From contig WPIO01000030.1 of NCBI GenBank assembly GCA_009760855.2, positions 3,691,501 through 3,755,500 on the forward strand: a stretch of DNA of 64,000 bases. Direction: 5' to 3'. Positions 1 through 12,440 of the stretch are shown piece after piece. The DNA is from Cristatella mucedo (Eukaryota > Bryozoa > Phylactolaemata > Cristatellidae). Numbering within the stretch: position 1 is the stretch's first letter; every line of letters begins with the position of its first letter. Below the pieces are notes generated by a model. It saw only the letters and a list, made by a program, of their open reading frames with translations, had not been told where the DNA came from and did no database searches. Position numbers and translations under genes: made by a program.

Positions 1-231
1 CGCGCACGTTGGAGCCGCAAGATCCCCGCCGCCGCCATTGCTCAGGTAGGATTCGCCTGTCGTGAAGAGCACAGCTCCATGATAGCTAATTTAGTAAGCG
101 ATCGCCTGGTGGCAGCTTGCGCTGGACAGTAGGTGCACTGCAACTTGTTCGCAGTGCCAATGGGTCCGCGGGAAATGCGCCCACATTGTCCCGACGGTAC
201 GGCGGTACGGCGACGCAGCGGTGCGGCTTAC

Positions 232-301
232 CAACTGCCTGAAGGTATGCCTCAAAATTCACGCTCTCGTCCAGAACCCACTTTCCCAGGTGGCTGTCCA
301 T
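232..301 (-). CDS. fatty-acid-binding protein FABP-1, exon 1 (partial gene)
   Basis: This 70-nt exon has 23 codons plus one base: MDSHLGKWVLDESVNFEAYL and then QAV, donor GTTG|GTAAGC. The start has A at -3 and G at +4. It carries the FABP N-terminal signature (GKW.L..S.NF..YL), and its phase-1 border matches FABP-2 exon 1 at 28765. Exons 2-4 should lie left of base 1 on this strand. It is a different gene from FABP-2: in the 12 positions from the G of G[KR]W through the N of S.N, only half the residues are shared. As an intracellular carrier it would deliver fatty acids within the cytosol. Confidence 0.75.
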
Positions 302-1040
302 ACTCGTGCGCTGAGGTCGAGAGGTCGGGATGCAATGAGATCGCCGATGGCGGCGGCGACTCCTTACATCAGCTGTCCAAGCTGCTCAGCCAACCGACGT
401 GCCTCTTAAAAAAGGCTTGTGCGACGCCTTATCTAGCAGTACAAACAGTTGATAGCGCGGCTGCTGTTGACGCAGAGCTCGTACCGTGATTCAGTCGGTG
501 GGCGTAGTGTTTGATTTGCACCGCCGCGCGCGCGGACCTGGCACGGCGTGATCCTTGGGATCAGCGTGGCTGACCGAGCGCGGCCACAAAAGCGACGCGC
601 GCGTGCACGACGAGCGCCCAACCTCGCTTTAAATTAATCTGCTAATCGTGGCAATCGCCAAGCGCCTTTGCTTGCGCAAATAATAAAGAAGACTACGCGT
701 TGCGACACATAGAGGCGCGACGGCTTCGAGCACTGCCGGCCGCCGCCGCTGGCTCAGGGCGAAGAGACGCACTCGCGGCGGGTGCAGGTGCGCTGCAGAA
801 AGTCGGCGGTGCAGAAAGTCGGCGTCGCACCTCGTAGGCCCGAGATAAGCTACCGCACGCCTAACCGCGAGGCCTGGAGTTGCGGCGAAGGGAGAGCGAA
901 GTCGTTCGTCTCGCACTGCGGGCCAATCAGCGGCTCGCTTGCTCACGCACCCGCGGCCGTCACGCGACCTGCCTAGCAGACGTATCGCACTGCGATCGAT
1001 GGTCAGCGGCGGTATCCGCCCACTCTATTCGTGGCTGCCT
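302..1040 (-). promoter_or_regulatory. CpG-rich upstream region of FABP-1
   Basis: A GC- and CpG-rich stretch lies upstream of FABP-1. A TATA-like TTTTTTAAGAG (about 408-418) is some 110 nt before the ATG. Between them is a minimal upstream ORF, ATG followed directly by TAA (about 365-370). The promoter role is inferred from position only. No gene is recognised in the rest of the stretch. Confidence 0.3.
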
Positions 1041-1203
1041 CTAAATAAATAAAATAAATATGAATCATTTGTGTAGCGCCCCAAGAGAGCTTAGTCTACA
1101 TTCAGACGCTTCACGTACGCCCCGGGGCTCGAGCCCACGACCTCAGACAGACCTTGGTCCCTGGGGCGAGCACTTTAACCGCTGGACCAAACCAACTCTA
1201 GTT
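1041..1203 (-). mobile_element. SINE-2, tRNA-derived, near full length
   Basis: On the minus strand it opens with a tRNA-like head: box A TGGTCCAGCGGTTAAAGTGC and box B GGGCTCGAGCCCC. It continues into GAAGCGTCTGAATGTAGAC, then TCTCTTGGGGCGCT, and an A/T-rich tail (about 1041-1068). The part after the tRNA head matches the LINE-A 3' end, including the two hairpin arms. Confidence 0.75.
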
Positions 1204-1693
1204 CGCACGCGCGTCGAGATGACCACGCACGAGCGTCTCGCTCGCGATGCATTTCAGGCGCGCGCCGCATTTCCGGCTGCGTTGCTGCCGGTGCTCCTGC
1301 GTTGCTAGGCTCGCGTTCTTTGTAGCGGCGGCGATGCGACTTCATTCCGCTTGACTTCCGCAGCGGTGGGTGCTTACAAAAAGGGCGCAGCAGCGGTCGT
1401 AAAATTTCCTCCGGTAGGTGAGCCGAGCGGAAGTTTAAACCCGCCTCCCGTCACGGCCTGCTTTCCGTACGCGCAGCGCTCAGCGCGTCAGCTTTCTCGA
1501 CCGGAGTCGGCCAGTCGCTTAATAGTTGCCCGCAAGGCTACTGCCGCCGGAGTCGCAGCAGCAGCACTACTGGCACTTGGCTGCGAGAGGTGCTCGCTCG
1601 AGCGCGGCCGTCCTGGCAGGCAGCCACCACCAAGCCGCCAGAGCGGATCGAGGTCGAATCGTGTCGCTGCCAAGCCAAGGCAATCGTCTGTCT

Positions 1694-1730
<37 letters not shown>

Positions 1731-2158
1731 GACATCCGCTCAGACGGCTCGAGCTCTAGGCTGCCGTTGTCCCGTGATCGTAGGCGCGGCGAAAGGAGTC
1801 TCGCAGCGTCGCTGTTAGGAGGCTGAGCGTCGCACTGCGGCCATTTTACTTTGATCCCGGTCGCGAAATACGACTTGCATCTCCGCTACGCATGCTGTCC
1901 TTTCCAAAGAGAAAGTAGAATCTTCTTTCACTCGAAATCTCGTCACGCCCGACGCACCTGCTGCAAAGGAAGCTTGGCGTCGCTGTGCGGAGCTGCGTTC
2001 AAAATAGTCGTCAAAGCTTGGCCATGCTTGTTACTAGCGCCTTTTCCGGGCGAGCATTAAAACCTCCGCGAGGCTGAGCCGCTGCCTGGCGGCTCGTTTG
2101 CCGGAAGCAGAGCTTTGTACACACGCTCTCTCGCCATCACTTGACGTCTGAGCACTGG
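1204..2158. other. CpG-rich unassigned stretch
   Basis: GC-rich DNA with open frames on both strands, as expected from base composition. Long apparent proteins here are mostly poly-Gly, poly-Ala or poly-Arg translations of the CGG repeat. No family is recognised. Confidence 0.4.
1694..1730. repeat. (CGG)n microsatellite, about 12 units
   Basis: An uninterrupted CGG trinucleotide repeat inside CpG-rich DNA. Its frames translate as homopolymers and are not evidence of a gene. Confidence 0.95.
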
Positions 2159-2275
2159 ATAATAATAATAATAATAATAGTAAAAATGCATTTGGTATAG
2201 AGCCCTCAGAGAACTCACTCTCTTTGTAGGCACTTTACATTTGCTGCAAAGGGAAGCACTCAGATCGAGCGCTGC
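2159..2275 (-). mobile_element. LINE-A 3' tail fragment
   Basis: (AAT)n is followed by GAGCCCTCAGAGAACTCACT, then CTCTTTGTAGGCACTTTACATT and TGCTGCAAAGGGAAG. This is the 3' terminal hairpin of LINE-A in minus orientation, strongly 5'-truncated. Confidence 0.8.
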
Positions 2276-5200
2276 GTAGCCGCGAAGCAGCTCAGACGAA
2301 GTAACGACACTGGCAGCCGCGAGCACAAGTCTGCTTTGACTGAAGCGACTCGGCCGCAAGCGGAAAAGGCAGAGCCAGGACCTCGGCAGCACTCGGCCGC
2401 TTGTTACTGGGATGTTAAAGCAAGTGAAGTCGGCGGCGGCTCAGGAGGCGAGGAGAAGAGGAAAACAGTTACTGCGAGTTTCCTTTAATCGTGACACTTG
2501 CAGGCACTTGACAAAAGTCGGCAATTAGGTCAGACAGCCAGGTGTGCGGAGCCCCAGCGAAAGTCATATCGTTAATGAGAACTTAAAAAATCTATCACAA
2601 CGAGCCATAGTTTCCAGTATTTGCCTTGAAATTGGGAATGCGCCACAGATTGTCTTATAACCTGAGTTGAATATAGACGCTGCGTTTAGGAACAAGCGCA
2701 CGACTAATTGATTAAGTTTAAGCCCATCAGACCTACGCTGCAAACGGTATGCATTGATCTGAGCAAATTAATATTGCTGTGAGTGCGAGATTCCATATTA
2801 AGTTATGGCACCTTCAAATTGGACTTTTATTTTAGGGGCGCAAACGTTGTCTTGACCGACAACGTGACTGCAATCGGCAACTAAAGTTTTGTCCTAGCTT
2901 TCTGATTGCCCAAGTTAGAAGCTTACGGAAGCTATAGCTAGGCAGAGAGCCCGTTTTCATCTTTCTGACAGAACATCTCTACACACGATTCATTTAACAC
3001 GTGGTGAAACTGAATGCCACGCGACGTTAAAAAAGGACGCAAAAAAGGTCTCAGAATGATAAAGGAAGCGACGGTAACAACAGCTGCACAAGCCTGAGAA
3101 AACAAGCATGCTGCGTTTCAAAGCTTCCAGGCCATCTGAGGTATACAATGTCTGCTCAGTGTCTAAAGGCGATATAGGATGCATGGGAAGACCAACTCGG
3201 GGACTAAATTCTGAGCGCTAAAATTAGAATCATACCGCGATAACCTTGGGCTGCATTCAGCTTGGGCTTAGATAGGATTTTCAAGAAACTTCTCAGGAAA
3301 ACGATGAGCCAACACCTAAGCGAGACGTAAGTAGAAGACTAGTCGCTGGCTGGCGAACCTACACAATTAATCGTAGGAAGCACTTCTTGAAGGCAACTTT
3401 GAGGGAAGTCGTGAATCTTAGCGTTTTGCTTGCGAGGAACATAAGCAGACGGCATTGGTCGCTGTTCTCCTTACTATGCCTCAAAGAAACTGAGGCTAGA
3501 ATAATCAGCGTGTGTGCTTAAATGCGCCCAGCCTTCTTTAAAAATCGTAGCCACGCTCACGGCGGCCATCTTATTCTTGAGCAGTTTGTCAGGTCGGTGA
3601 CGAGCGGTGGATAGGAAACTAATCAGAGCGGCGAGCCGGCCAGGTCTTGGTGGGTCTAGTGTCTCGTGGTGGCTCGTGTCCCTGAATCCTCATGCAAGTG
3701 CTCCGGAAAGCCGCACTCTGTCATCAACAGGCTCAAGAATGCCCTGGAGCGAAAAACCGTAACTTGTCATGGAAATGCTTTCATATCCCATTTCCAAATG
3801 GAGGTGTCTCAAGGGAAATTCACTTAGCTAGGCCTCGATTACACACCAGTATGTACAGTTTGTGTTTATGCATTCTAGTGATAGGCATCTAGTCCTTCCA
3901 AACCCTTATCTAGCATGGCTCTGGCGTTCTTCTCATGCTTGGAAACTAACAAGTTGGCTGGTCTTTTTACATATCGTAACTATTAAAATAAGTCGATTAC
4001 TGCAAAACTCTTCTTTTTTCAATTCTGCTAGCTCTATGTAGAGTATCATACTGTCTAAAACATCCATACTCTCATAGTCACGGCCGTGCTATTTTCTATG
4101 GTAGCGCTTGGTAAAATGATGTACCAAGTTTTGGGCACCTCGATGCAGATGCTCGACGCCTAGCTCAGGGGGTGATTGTTGGCTGGTAGCAGGCGGGACA
4201 GTTCGTGCGTGTGACTGGGACAGGCTTCGTCGCATGTGGACCCAACGCACTTCACCTCTAACCATGTCATTGTTGTTGACATTGTATATTTGATTACCAA
4301 CTATCTGGCTCCTGCTTCAGTTTAAGTTATCGTGGCCTTTGTATCAAGTTTCAGCATGCAAGCAAAATTAGCGCAGAGCAGCAGACTCCTATATGATCGG
4401 CTGGCTGAAGAATGCCTAATCTGGCTCCTGCTTGGCACATTGAATAGCTGAAGATCGTGCACGGCGGCTCCCGCCTCTTACCGGCTTACGACGAGTTGCT
4501 GTCGGCTACTAAGGCCAATAAAACAGGGCGAGACGATTTCGGTCTCAACCTTCGATGGGGTCACGGTTAAATCCAACGAGTAGCGTATCGCAGAAGTCAT
4601 TCTGCACCTTTTCAAAAGCATCCACCTCCGCACTCACTGAGACCACTCGGGCAGTCGTCGAAGCAGCAGCGTGAGTGAGGGAGGGCGTGGCTGCCACAGA
4701 GCATCTGCTGACCTCCGAAGTGCGTGCTCTCCTCCTGATGCCGCGTGGTCTGGGCGGCGGTGCCTCTTCTTCGTCTTGCATTTCGAGGACGGGCAGGCTA
4801 TGGCTCGTGCTGCTCACGAAACCTGATTTATAATGACAAGAGGCTAACTTGACTTGCCGCCTGCACTCCACGCTCGCCAAACCTACTATGCTAAGCAACG
4901 GCGGCTGCTGGCCAGGAATCGTTCAAGCCTGGCAGCTTGCCGTAGGTCTCTTCCTGTTTCGTTACCAAGCCACCACATCACCCGGCTATTGGGCAGATTC
5001 AAGGGGATGCCGACGTGCCTTTTGTACTGCCAGAGGGGCTTTGGTAACGAGCCGGCACTTCCGCTGCACTCGCCAGGGGCCGGCGAAGGGCAACCGCGAT
5101 CGCCTCTGGCCATTTGCCAGTCGCCAGTCGCCAGCTTCCAAGCCGGCGACAGTGGGATCGCCGCTGCTGCGCATCAGTTTCATGGCTCCTGAAGTTAGCC

Positions 5201-6125
5201 TTTCCCGTACTGCTTTCGGTACTGTTCAGAGACCTCTTGTGCTGCATTTTTTACTGCCCGTAACTAAATGACAAACGACTCCTCCAGCCTCTATTCGGGC
5301 AAAGCAAGGCGACCAGGTCGGCCATGCTCGAAAGCTCGTCTCGGTTATCTTTGACAACGACTGCTCAAGTCATTTTAGGAGGGTTGGATGTGGATGAATG
5401 GGCGCTCATTTGCCACTCATTGTGACTGTTTTGCACTCCACCGTGGACTCATACTCTTTGTTCCATTCAGTATTCTTTAGAAACTGCGGTTCGACGGTTC
5501 CCTCATGCAGCTCAATTTGGCACTCTGCAAGAGCGAATTCTTTAACGCTCTGATTGAGCCATGATTAGATCACTATTTTCTCAAATGAGACTTGTATGCC
5601 ACGCACTCTTCGCTGTCATTTTGATCGGTAGCAATTATGAAAGAAACGCCTGATTAGCAGGAGTATTCATGCACCACTTGCTGTAGCTTGTGCACCTGCT
5701 GTTGACTTCGTCATTATCTTAATGTCATTATGAGCTGCACGATTTCCTCAAGAGGATTCGATGAATTCCTTCAGGCTTTGTCCTTCTTGTAGGCGTCAAA
5801 TTAGGTACAAATAAATTACTCATTGTGTATTCACTTATTTTTTTTTAGAGCTTTAGGATTAAATGAGTCCTTAGTTTTCTGGCTACAAAGTTGGAGGGAG
5901 AATATAAAGATCTCAAAATAAACGACGGACCCCTTAACGTTCCTTCTTCTTTCGTACAGCCAGATCAATCAAGACTGGTTGTGGAGTCGGTGTTATCGCA
6001 CGCTCGTCCTTTAATTTCTAGCCGTTTGCAGTCCACTCGATGCAGTCTTTCAAATCTCTTATTTCGAGTTCACCAGTCAACAAGCTGCCAACGGCGGCAG
6101 TAGTCTATCACCTCTAAGTACCAAG
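2276..6125. other. stretch without a recognised gene
   Basis: Mixed AT-rich and GC-rich DNA. The stretch around 4500-5270 is GC-rich and open in several frames on both strands. Apart from the open frame at 4545-4898 nothing is recognisable, and no repeat family of this window was seen here. Confidence 0.4.
4545..4898 (-). other. open reading frame, unknown, possibly an exon
   Basis: A 117-codon open frame contains an acidic-proline run (MQDEEEAPPPRPRGIRRRAR) and then ARVVSVSAEVDAFEKVQND. The SVSAE stretch after basic residues recalls the autoinhibitor of PKA regulatory subunits, but nothing else of that family is present. Overlapping open frames on the other strand make chance likely. Confidence 0.15.
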
Positions 6126-6129
6126 TTAT

Positions 6130-6440
6130 CCTTTATGTTAAATTTCTCTGATCTCCTTTTGGTTCTTACGCAACGACATATACCATCCTGCTGCCGAATA
6201 TGGCTCATCCTTTACAGCAGTCCTGAGCAGCTACTTCTATGCTACCCACTACCTCAACTGCTCTCCTGACTCTGCTATGCTTCCCACTTTCTCTTTGTTG
6301 CGCGAGACGAAGTCTGTTGGCTACCGAATGCGTACCGAAAGCCGCTTAGGCTGTGAGTTCGCTACATTAACAATCTCCTGCGTAACACCCACATGGTCTT
6401 TATGACTTTGTGGAGTTACAGTAGGAGATAAATACATTCA
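6130..6440 (+). mobile_element. LINE-B 3' fragment
   Basis: The end of the LINE-B coding region (CTGCCGAATATGGCTCATCC onward) runs to the conserved terminus CATGGTCTTTATGACTTTGT and then GGAGTTACAG. It matches the copies at 11070, 41010, 45185 and 50160. It is 5'-truncated and decayed. Confidence 0.75.
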
Positions 6441-6469
6441 TAAATTTTGTGTACAAGAAAGCGATCTTT

Positions 6470-7990
6470 CTTCATTATGAATGATTTTAATATTCATTTT
6501 GATAACCTATCTGACGCCTTCAGCACTTAATCTTTTGCACTGACTGACTCATTTTCTCTCGTGGCTCGTGTGCATGGCCCTACTCACATCAAATGTCACA
6601 TGCACGACCAAATTTTCTCCAGCACCTGCACTCTATCATCACCAATTATTTGAAAATTCTGCTGATCTTACCACATGCAGGTCTCCTTCAGCCTGTGTGC
6701 CCTCCTCTGCACCCAAGATCCCCAGTTAATAGCGAAAACTTAAGATCGTTGACATCTATATTGTCCGCACGAGAATTTCTTCTTCAGCGATGCTGCTCAA
6801 TCCCTCTTCAAACCTATTATCATTAGTAGAGTGCTACAACATGACGCTAGCAGAAATGCTTGATGAATTTGCACCTCTGACTAAGCGCACAGTGCGTCCT
6901 CGACCAGACAGCCTATGGTTTACCTCAGACATTAGACTAGCTAGGTCTACCTTGCACAAGCTGGAAAAAGAAAACAAAAGATCAAGAGCGACTGCCGATG
7001 TGATTGCCGGCACAATCTAGGCTTCCGCATATATGCAGATGACACTCAGTTGTACCTTTACTTCGATCGCTCTATGCCCTGAGTGGTATTCTCTCAACTC
7101 CCTTGCTATATGTATTGATGACATCCACATGTTGATGGCAATAAACTTTTTTAAATTGAATGCCAATAAAACAATCCACTAGCTATCTGCAAGCCAAGTT
7201 TGATTCAGATATTGAAAAATCTAACACTTAAAATCGGCTCTGCCAGCAAATATCTTGTTGAATCTGCACGAAATCTGGGTGTCCTGTTCCAGTGACCTTT
7301 CATTAGACGACCACATAAGCTCCTAAGTCAAGTCTGCCTTCTGGACTTACTTAGATAGGGATACTACATTAAAGTTGGCCCATGCATTTGCCACGTCTCG
7401 TCTCAACTTCTGTAACTCACTGCTTGCTGGTCTAAAAGCTTGCGAAATCAGGTGCTTACATTTGGTGCAATACTCTGCAGCTAAGCTTGTCCATCGTGAA
7501 AGTCGCAGTTACTTTATCACAATACTTCTCGCCGACCTGCACTGGCTTCTAATCAAGCAACGCATCGATTTCAAGGTTTTGTCACTCACTTTCAGGTCTC
7601 TTGATTCTTTGACTCAAGCCTACCTATCAGATCTACTCCCCGACTAGACTAAGCATCGTTCCGACCATCTTCTCCGAAATAACTGTTTACCCATACCTCG
7701 TAAATATCTCAAATAATTTGAAGGCCGTGTCCTTTATCTATTAGTTCGTATATTCCCAAAGCCTGAAACTCAGTTTCAACTTGCTTCACATTACCCGGCT
7801 TGACCACACTTAAAAAGAAACTAAAACGCACCTATTTATCACAGCATTTAGTGGATACCTGCAATTCGTCCTTCGTTCGCTTATACGTGCTGACAATGTT
7901 CATGCTGCCACTAGCATTCGATGAAGCTTCTTTTTAGCTTATGTAAAGATTAATTTCTCTGAGGACGCTATGCATATGCATTATCATCAT
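6470..7990 (+). mobile_element. LINE-A, decayed, internally deleted
   Basis: Endonuclease-domain remnants (6478-7015, with TLAEMLDEFAPLTKRTVRPR) jump at about 7012 directly to the reverse-transcriptase YADDTQLY region (7035 on). The middle of ORF2, including the first RT motifs, is therefore missing. The copy then runs through the C-terminus ([22 protein letters not shown]) to a degenerate 3' hairpin near 7940-7980. Many stops and frameshifts show it is dead. Confidence 0.75.
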
Positions 7991-8889
7991 AATTTATAAT
8001 TATAAACTATATGTCTAGGCTGGCCGGGTTTAACTCGTGCCTTGGACTCTGGATGAGCGATGGATGGGGTAATATTTTTTAAGGAAACCTGCGTTTCTAG
8101 TAAAGAGTCCCTATTGTCGGCCATGATTCCTGCTGCAAAGCAGGAGCTCTCGACTTGTGCTAACCTAAGGCCATTTCAGGTTTTTACGTATGAGTACACA
8201 AACAGGTAAAGCCAAACAGGTGGCAAATATCATGCAAGGCAATTCTTTTGCCGTTACGTTTAGCGTGTGTTGAGGTAATTTACCTCTTTTCTTCAGATAT
8301 CTGCCAAAGGGGCATCTTTACTAAAGATATACTGGCCTTATGCTACTACCAATAAGGTGCAGCGATCAATGCTTGAAATATGACATGTAGGTAAAACTGG
8401 CTTGTAAGATCAATTCAAGATTTGACTTAAGAAATACTAAATGAAGCACCGGGCCAGTATCCTAGAGGCTTCTGGATCGCGCCCAGCTCCTCGAGTTGAG
8501 TTTTCTTCCGTGCTCAGTCCTAATGAAGATAGCAATGGCCGTTGTTTTTCTTAAAATCTCTTCCCTTTTGCTGCTTTTCAACTGTCTTCAATTGCTTATT
8601 TTAAAATTATGTAAAACCCAGAGAATGAGGCAGTGCACGCCCAAGAGCTGCAGTCAAATATCTTTTTTATTTTAGTATTACTATCGCACCAATTTTTCAA
8701 TTCATTTCAAGAACTAGTTCAATGAACATCGTTACTTAGTTTACGTCAAGTATTTCTCAAATGCCGATGAACTAAAACTCAGGCTGCTTACCTTATGCAA
8801 GGCCACTTATTGCCTACACCCACCTTTATGCCGTTAAAAATGACTTGGGCATGTTCACACTCCTTCACTGCTTCATGCTGATGGTTGTA
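7991..8889. other. stretch without a recognised gene
   Basis: AT-rich sequence with only short open frames. I see no exon signature and no repeat family shared with the rest of the window. Confidence 0.4.
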
Positions 8890-9601
8890 ATGATAATAAT
8901 ACCACGGCAATAAATGTGTATAGTGCCAACAGAGAAATAAATCTCACTCCAAGCACTTTAAATATGCTGCAAAAGAAACATGATGATATGGTCACTGGTA
9001 ACCTTCATAGTGTCAACATGCAAAATATAGTTAATGAGGAAATGCAAAATTTTAACATGCAAATATGGTTAGTCGTAGCATGCACAGTGTCAGTACGCAT
9101 AAACAAAAATGGACAAGTCACAGGCACCCAGCCAATTCTGTGAGAAAACTTTGCGTTTTTTGCTTCTTTTTGAATATTGTCAAGTCTCGGAATATCGGGA
9201 CGTGAGTCGGGTGTGATTTCCAGGTTTTGAGAGCACACTAACTAAAAGCACAATCTCCAAAGGATTTCAGCTTCTTTCGAGACGTAGCTAAAAGACTTGA
9301 GACAGAAGATACAATATGATATAGAGCCGGTTCGGGTCGTTAAGAAGGACTTAAGGTGGCACTTGTACGTCCACGATGCTACGTCCTAGCTGCAGCGTTT
9401 TTCTCTAACTGACTGTACAACTCTTAATGCACGGGCCGGAAGACCTTCAAGTAGCGTGTTTCAGGGTTCTAGAAGGGATTTGCCAAATATATGGACCACC
9501 TTTGCTGTGGTATCGTTATCTAAACAGCCCAAATTTTTGCAACTGTTACTGAGCTGAATGTTGAAAGACTTAAATGCCGTGCTGATGCTGTTGCCTAGTG
9601 A
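8890..9601 (-). mobile_element. LINE-A-related old 3' fragment
   Basis: A diverged copy of the LINE-A 3' third: hairpin-like start near 8925-8970, GTGACATGCA...CAGTGTCAGCACGC-type 3' UTR, then decayed C-terminal coding sequence. It ends at the (AAT)n tail of the next LINE-A (9603), so that copy inserted beside or into it. Confidence 0.65.
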
Positions 9602-9602
9602 A

Positions 9603-9603
9603 G

Positions 9604-9643
<40 letters not shown>

Positions 9644-10600
9644 AATGTACATGATAAAGCGCCCCCTGAGAACTCAATCTTTTTCTAGGCGCTTTACATT
9701 TGCTGCAAAGGGAAACGCGATTGAATCGTGAGTAATATGCTTGATAAACAACACGAATATCATGTTTAGGAGTGACATGCACTGGTTCAGCATGCAAGTG
9801 TGGTTAGTGGCAGCATGCACAGTGTCAGCACGCGTAAGCACATGAAGGACGAATCACAGGGACCCACTAAATGCTGTCCTAAATAGGTGTGTTTTCAGCT
9901 CTTTTTAAATGTGGTCAAGTCAGGGGATGCTCTGACGCAAGTTGGGAGGGAGTTCCAGGCTTTGGGAGCACACGAACTGAATGCACGGTCTCCAAAGGAT
10001 TTGATGTTTGTACGAGGTATTGGTAAACTGTTAGATTCCGAAAAGCGGGTGGTACGATGCTTGGCCTGGTGAGGGAGTAGATCTGAGAGATAGGCTGGAG
10101 CCAAAGAATGAAGTGACCTAAAAGTGAACGATTAAACCTTGAAGTCGATGCGTTGCTTGACTGGTAGCCAGTACAGGTCGGCGAGAAGTGGTGTGACGTA
10201 GCAACTGCGACGCTCACAACAGACAAGCCTAGCTGCGGAGTTTTGCACTAGCTGCAAACGCCTGATCGCACATGCCGGTAGGTCAGCAAGCAGTAAGTTA
10301 CAGAAGTCAAGGCTAGATGTCACAAATGCATGGATCAACTTAGACTTGGTATCCTTATCTAAACAAGCCCGAATTACAGCAGTGTTATCTAGCTCAAAGT
10401 AGGCAGACTTGATTGTGGAGCTGATGTGGTCGTCTAACGAGAGGTCGCTTTGGAACATGACACCTAGATTTCGAGCTGATTCAACAGGAGATATGCTGGC
10501 AGAGCCGATTTTGAGGTTAACCTTTTCCATTTCTGAATCGCACTGGGTTTTCCATAACTAGTAAGTTAGTTTTATCATCGTTAAGTTTTAGATATGGGTT
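9603..10600 (-). mobile_element. LINE-A, 5'-truncated, about 1 kb
   Basis: Starting from the 3' end it has (AAT)n, GCGCCCCCTGAGAACTCAAT, a 3' UTR, then the ORF2 C-terminus. That includes [40 protein letters not shown] and [20 protein letters not shown]. The frame is broken in several places. The copy ends upstream near 10600. Confidence 0.85.
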
Positions 10601-11069
10601 TTGGTGCAAAAATCCTTTCTGGGCAAAGCGTCCCTAATTGTCTAAAATCGGCAGCGTATCGCTTGTTACCAGCGGGATGGATAATCTTAAGTTCCTTAAG
10701 GTAGAAATTAGTAAAAATGATGAAAGTTAGCGAAATTATCACGGGTATTTTCATTTAAATATAGAATAGTTTCAAACGTATAAAAATCCGGTTTATAATA
10801 GGATAAAAGAGACCTAAAACAAAGATACGCCGATAGATATCATTCAAAGTTCAAAATAATAGTGCCCGTTTGGAGGTTCGTACTTCAATTAAATGGTACG
10901 AGCTTAGGATTGAGTCTGACATGGTGATATCATGTCACTTTCATTTACATAAAATCTCATTTAATTTTAAAATCTAATGAGTTTCCGGGCAATTACAGCT
11001 GGTTGAAACGGAACCTCAAAACTAAGTATCAATAGTAGCGCACACAACTATGGCACGAACAAGTATTGC
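10601..11069. other. stretch without a recognised gene
   Basis: AT-rich DNA between two LINE fragments. No coding or repeat signature was recognised. Confidence 0.35.
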
Positions 11070-11600
11070 TATGTAATGTAATGTGTCTCCGTCTGTAACT
11101 CCCTAAAGTCATAAAGACCATGTGAGTATTACGCAGGAGAGTTTTTTTTATAGCGCACTCACAGCCTAAGCGGCTTTCAGTACGCATTCGGTTGCCAACA
11201 GATTTCGTCTGACGCAACAAAGAGAAAGTGGGAAGCATAGCAGAGTCAGGAGAGCAGTTGAGGTAGTGAGTAGCATAGAAGTAGCAGTTCAGGACCGCTG
11301 AAAAAGATGAGCCATAGTCGGCAGCAGGAGAATAGTTGTCGTTGCGTAAGAGTTGTGGAAGCGCGTTCCACAGCTCTAGGACCTGCAGAGAAAGAAAGCT
11401 TCTAGTCACATAAAGGACTATCTCACATGGATGAAGAACATGCTGTGAGAACAGGTTGGCTACAGATTTGTTTTCAATGGCGTCAAGTCAGCGAATGCTT
11501 CTAAGTCGGTCAATAGAGACGTCAAGGCCGTAGGTGTCTAGGAATAGAAGGCGGTGATTTTCACAGGACTTATAATTACAAGCTCCATCAAGTGACCAGA
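11070..11600 (-). mobile_element. LINE-B 3' fragment
   Basis: It begins with the (ATTAC)n-type tail (ATGTAATGTAATGT) and CTCCGTCTGTAACTCC. It continues into the C-terminal coding part, with LELWNALPQLLRNDNYSPAA and DYGSSFSAVLNCYFYATHYL. WNSLP-type C-termini are typical of L2/CR1 elements. The upstream limit near 11600 is approximate. Confidence 0.75.
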
Positions 11601-12079
11601 GTAAGAGAATTGTGGACGGAGGAACATCGAATGAATACGTGATGTACTTTCTGACGGCACACTTGTATTATTGTAAGAAATCCGATGAGATGGCTAGGCA
11701 ATGCATCATTTGGGGTCGCTGTCGTCCAGTCTACACGTGGTCATGGCGTCACCTCACAACGAAAAAGTCTGAGGAGTCAGTTGTTCAGATAAATACATCA
11801 GAACGAGAGATTGAAGGGACCTGTGGGTCAATGGCAGGATCCTGAAGTCAATGCTCTGCTTTAAGGGAAGCCAGCACGAAATTGTGCAATGTGGCAGTTA
11901 ATTCATTGACAGCAGACAAGCCTTGGTGGCGATTTAACCATCTGCTACTGTCTTATAGCATAGGCAGGAGGACGAGCGAGGCGAGAGTTGCAGAAGAATA
12001 CGTGCGATGTGACAAACGCACACCTTGGCTGTGATGCACTTCTCTAGGTGCGCCTACATTGTTGCAATTCCTGGCAGCT

Positions 12080-12440
12080 GCGAGTAGGCACATTCGGTGG
12101 TGGTGCTGTCATCTAAAGGCAGGTCATTTTGTAACTTGAAATGCAGAATCCTTGCACATGCGACATGAGATATGCTGGCTGAGCTTATTTTGAGTATTGG
12201 TTGTTCCAGTTTGTGATTTATATTAGGCTTTCCCGTAACTATTCGGCTTTTTTAATCAAATTTGAGTAATACTAGCCTCCGTGTTAGCTAGTGCGAATGT
12301 CGTAAGTGCAAGATTCATTGATGTTGATAAAGTTGAGACGCAGAAAAGCCGCAAAGAATAGAAGAGCTCAGATAGAGCTGAGTGCCATCAAGCAAAGCTA
12401 ATGTTATGCTTGGAAAGTTAGCTCTAAAGCCAACATTGGC
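12080..12440 (-). mobile_element. LINE-A-like decayed fragment
   Basis: Faint matches to LINE-A: GATATGCTGGCTGAGC (12170 region) and AGTTAGCTCTAAAGCCAACA (12417 region). These correspond to parts of ORF2 far apart in the intact element, so much is deleted. The stretch from 11601 to 12080 and that from 12441 to 13084 hold nothing I recognise. Confidence 0.4.

Noticed and set aside
1351-1826. Long frames with poly-Gly, poly-Ala or poly-Arg.
   Set aside because: They are translations of the CGG microsatellite in GC-rich DNA; several frames on both strands are open at once.
11258-11280. TGAGGTAGT, the let-7 microRNA seed, also at about 41188 and, changed, at 45370.
   Set aside because: Each lies in a LINE-B copy, the match ends after nine bases, and the flanks do not form a precursor hairpin.
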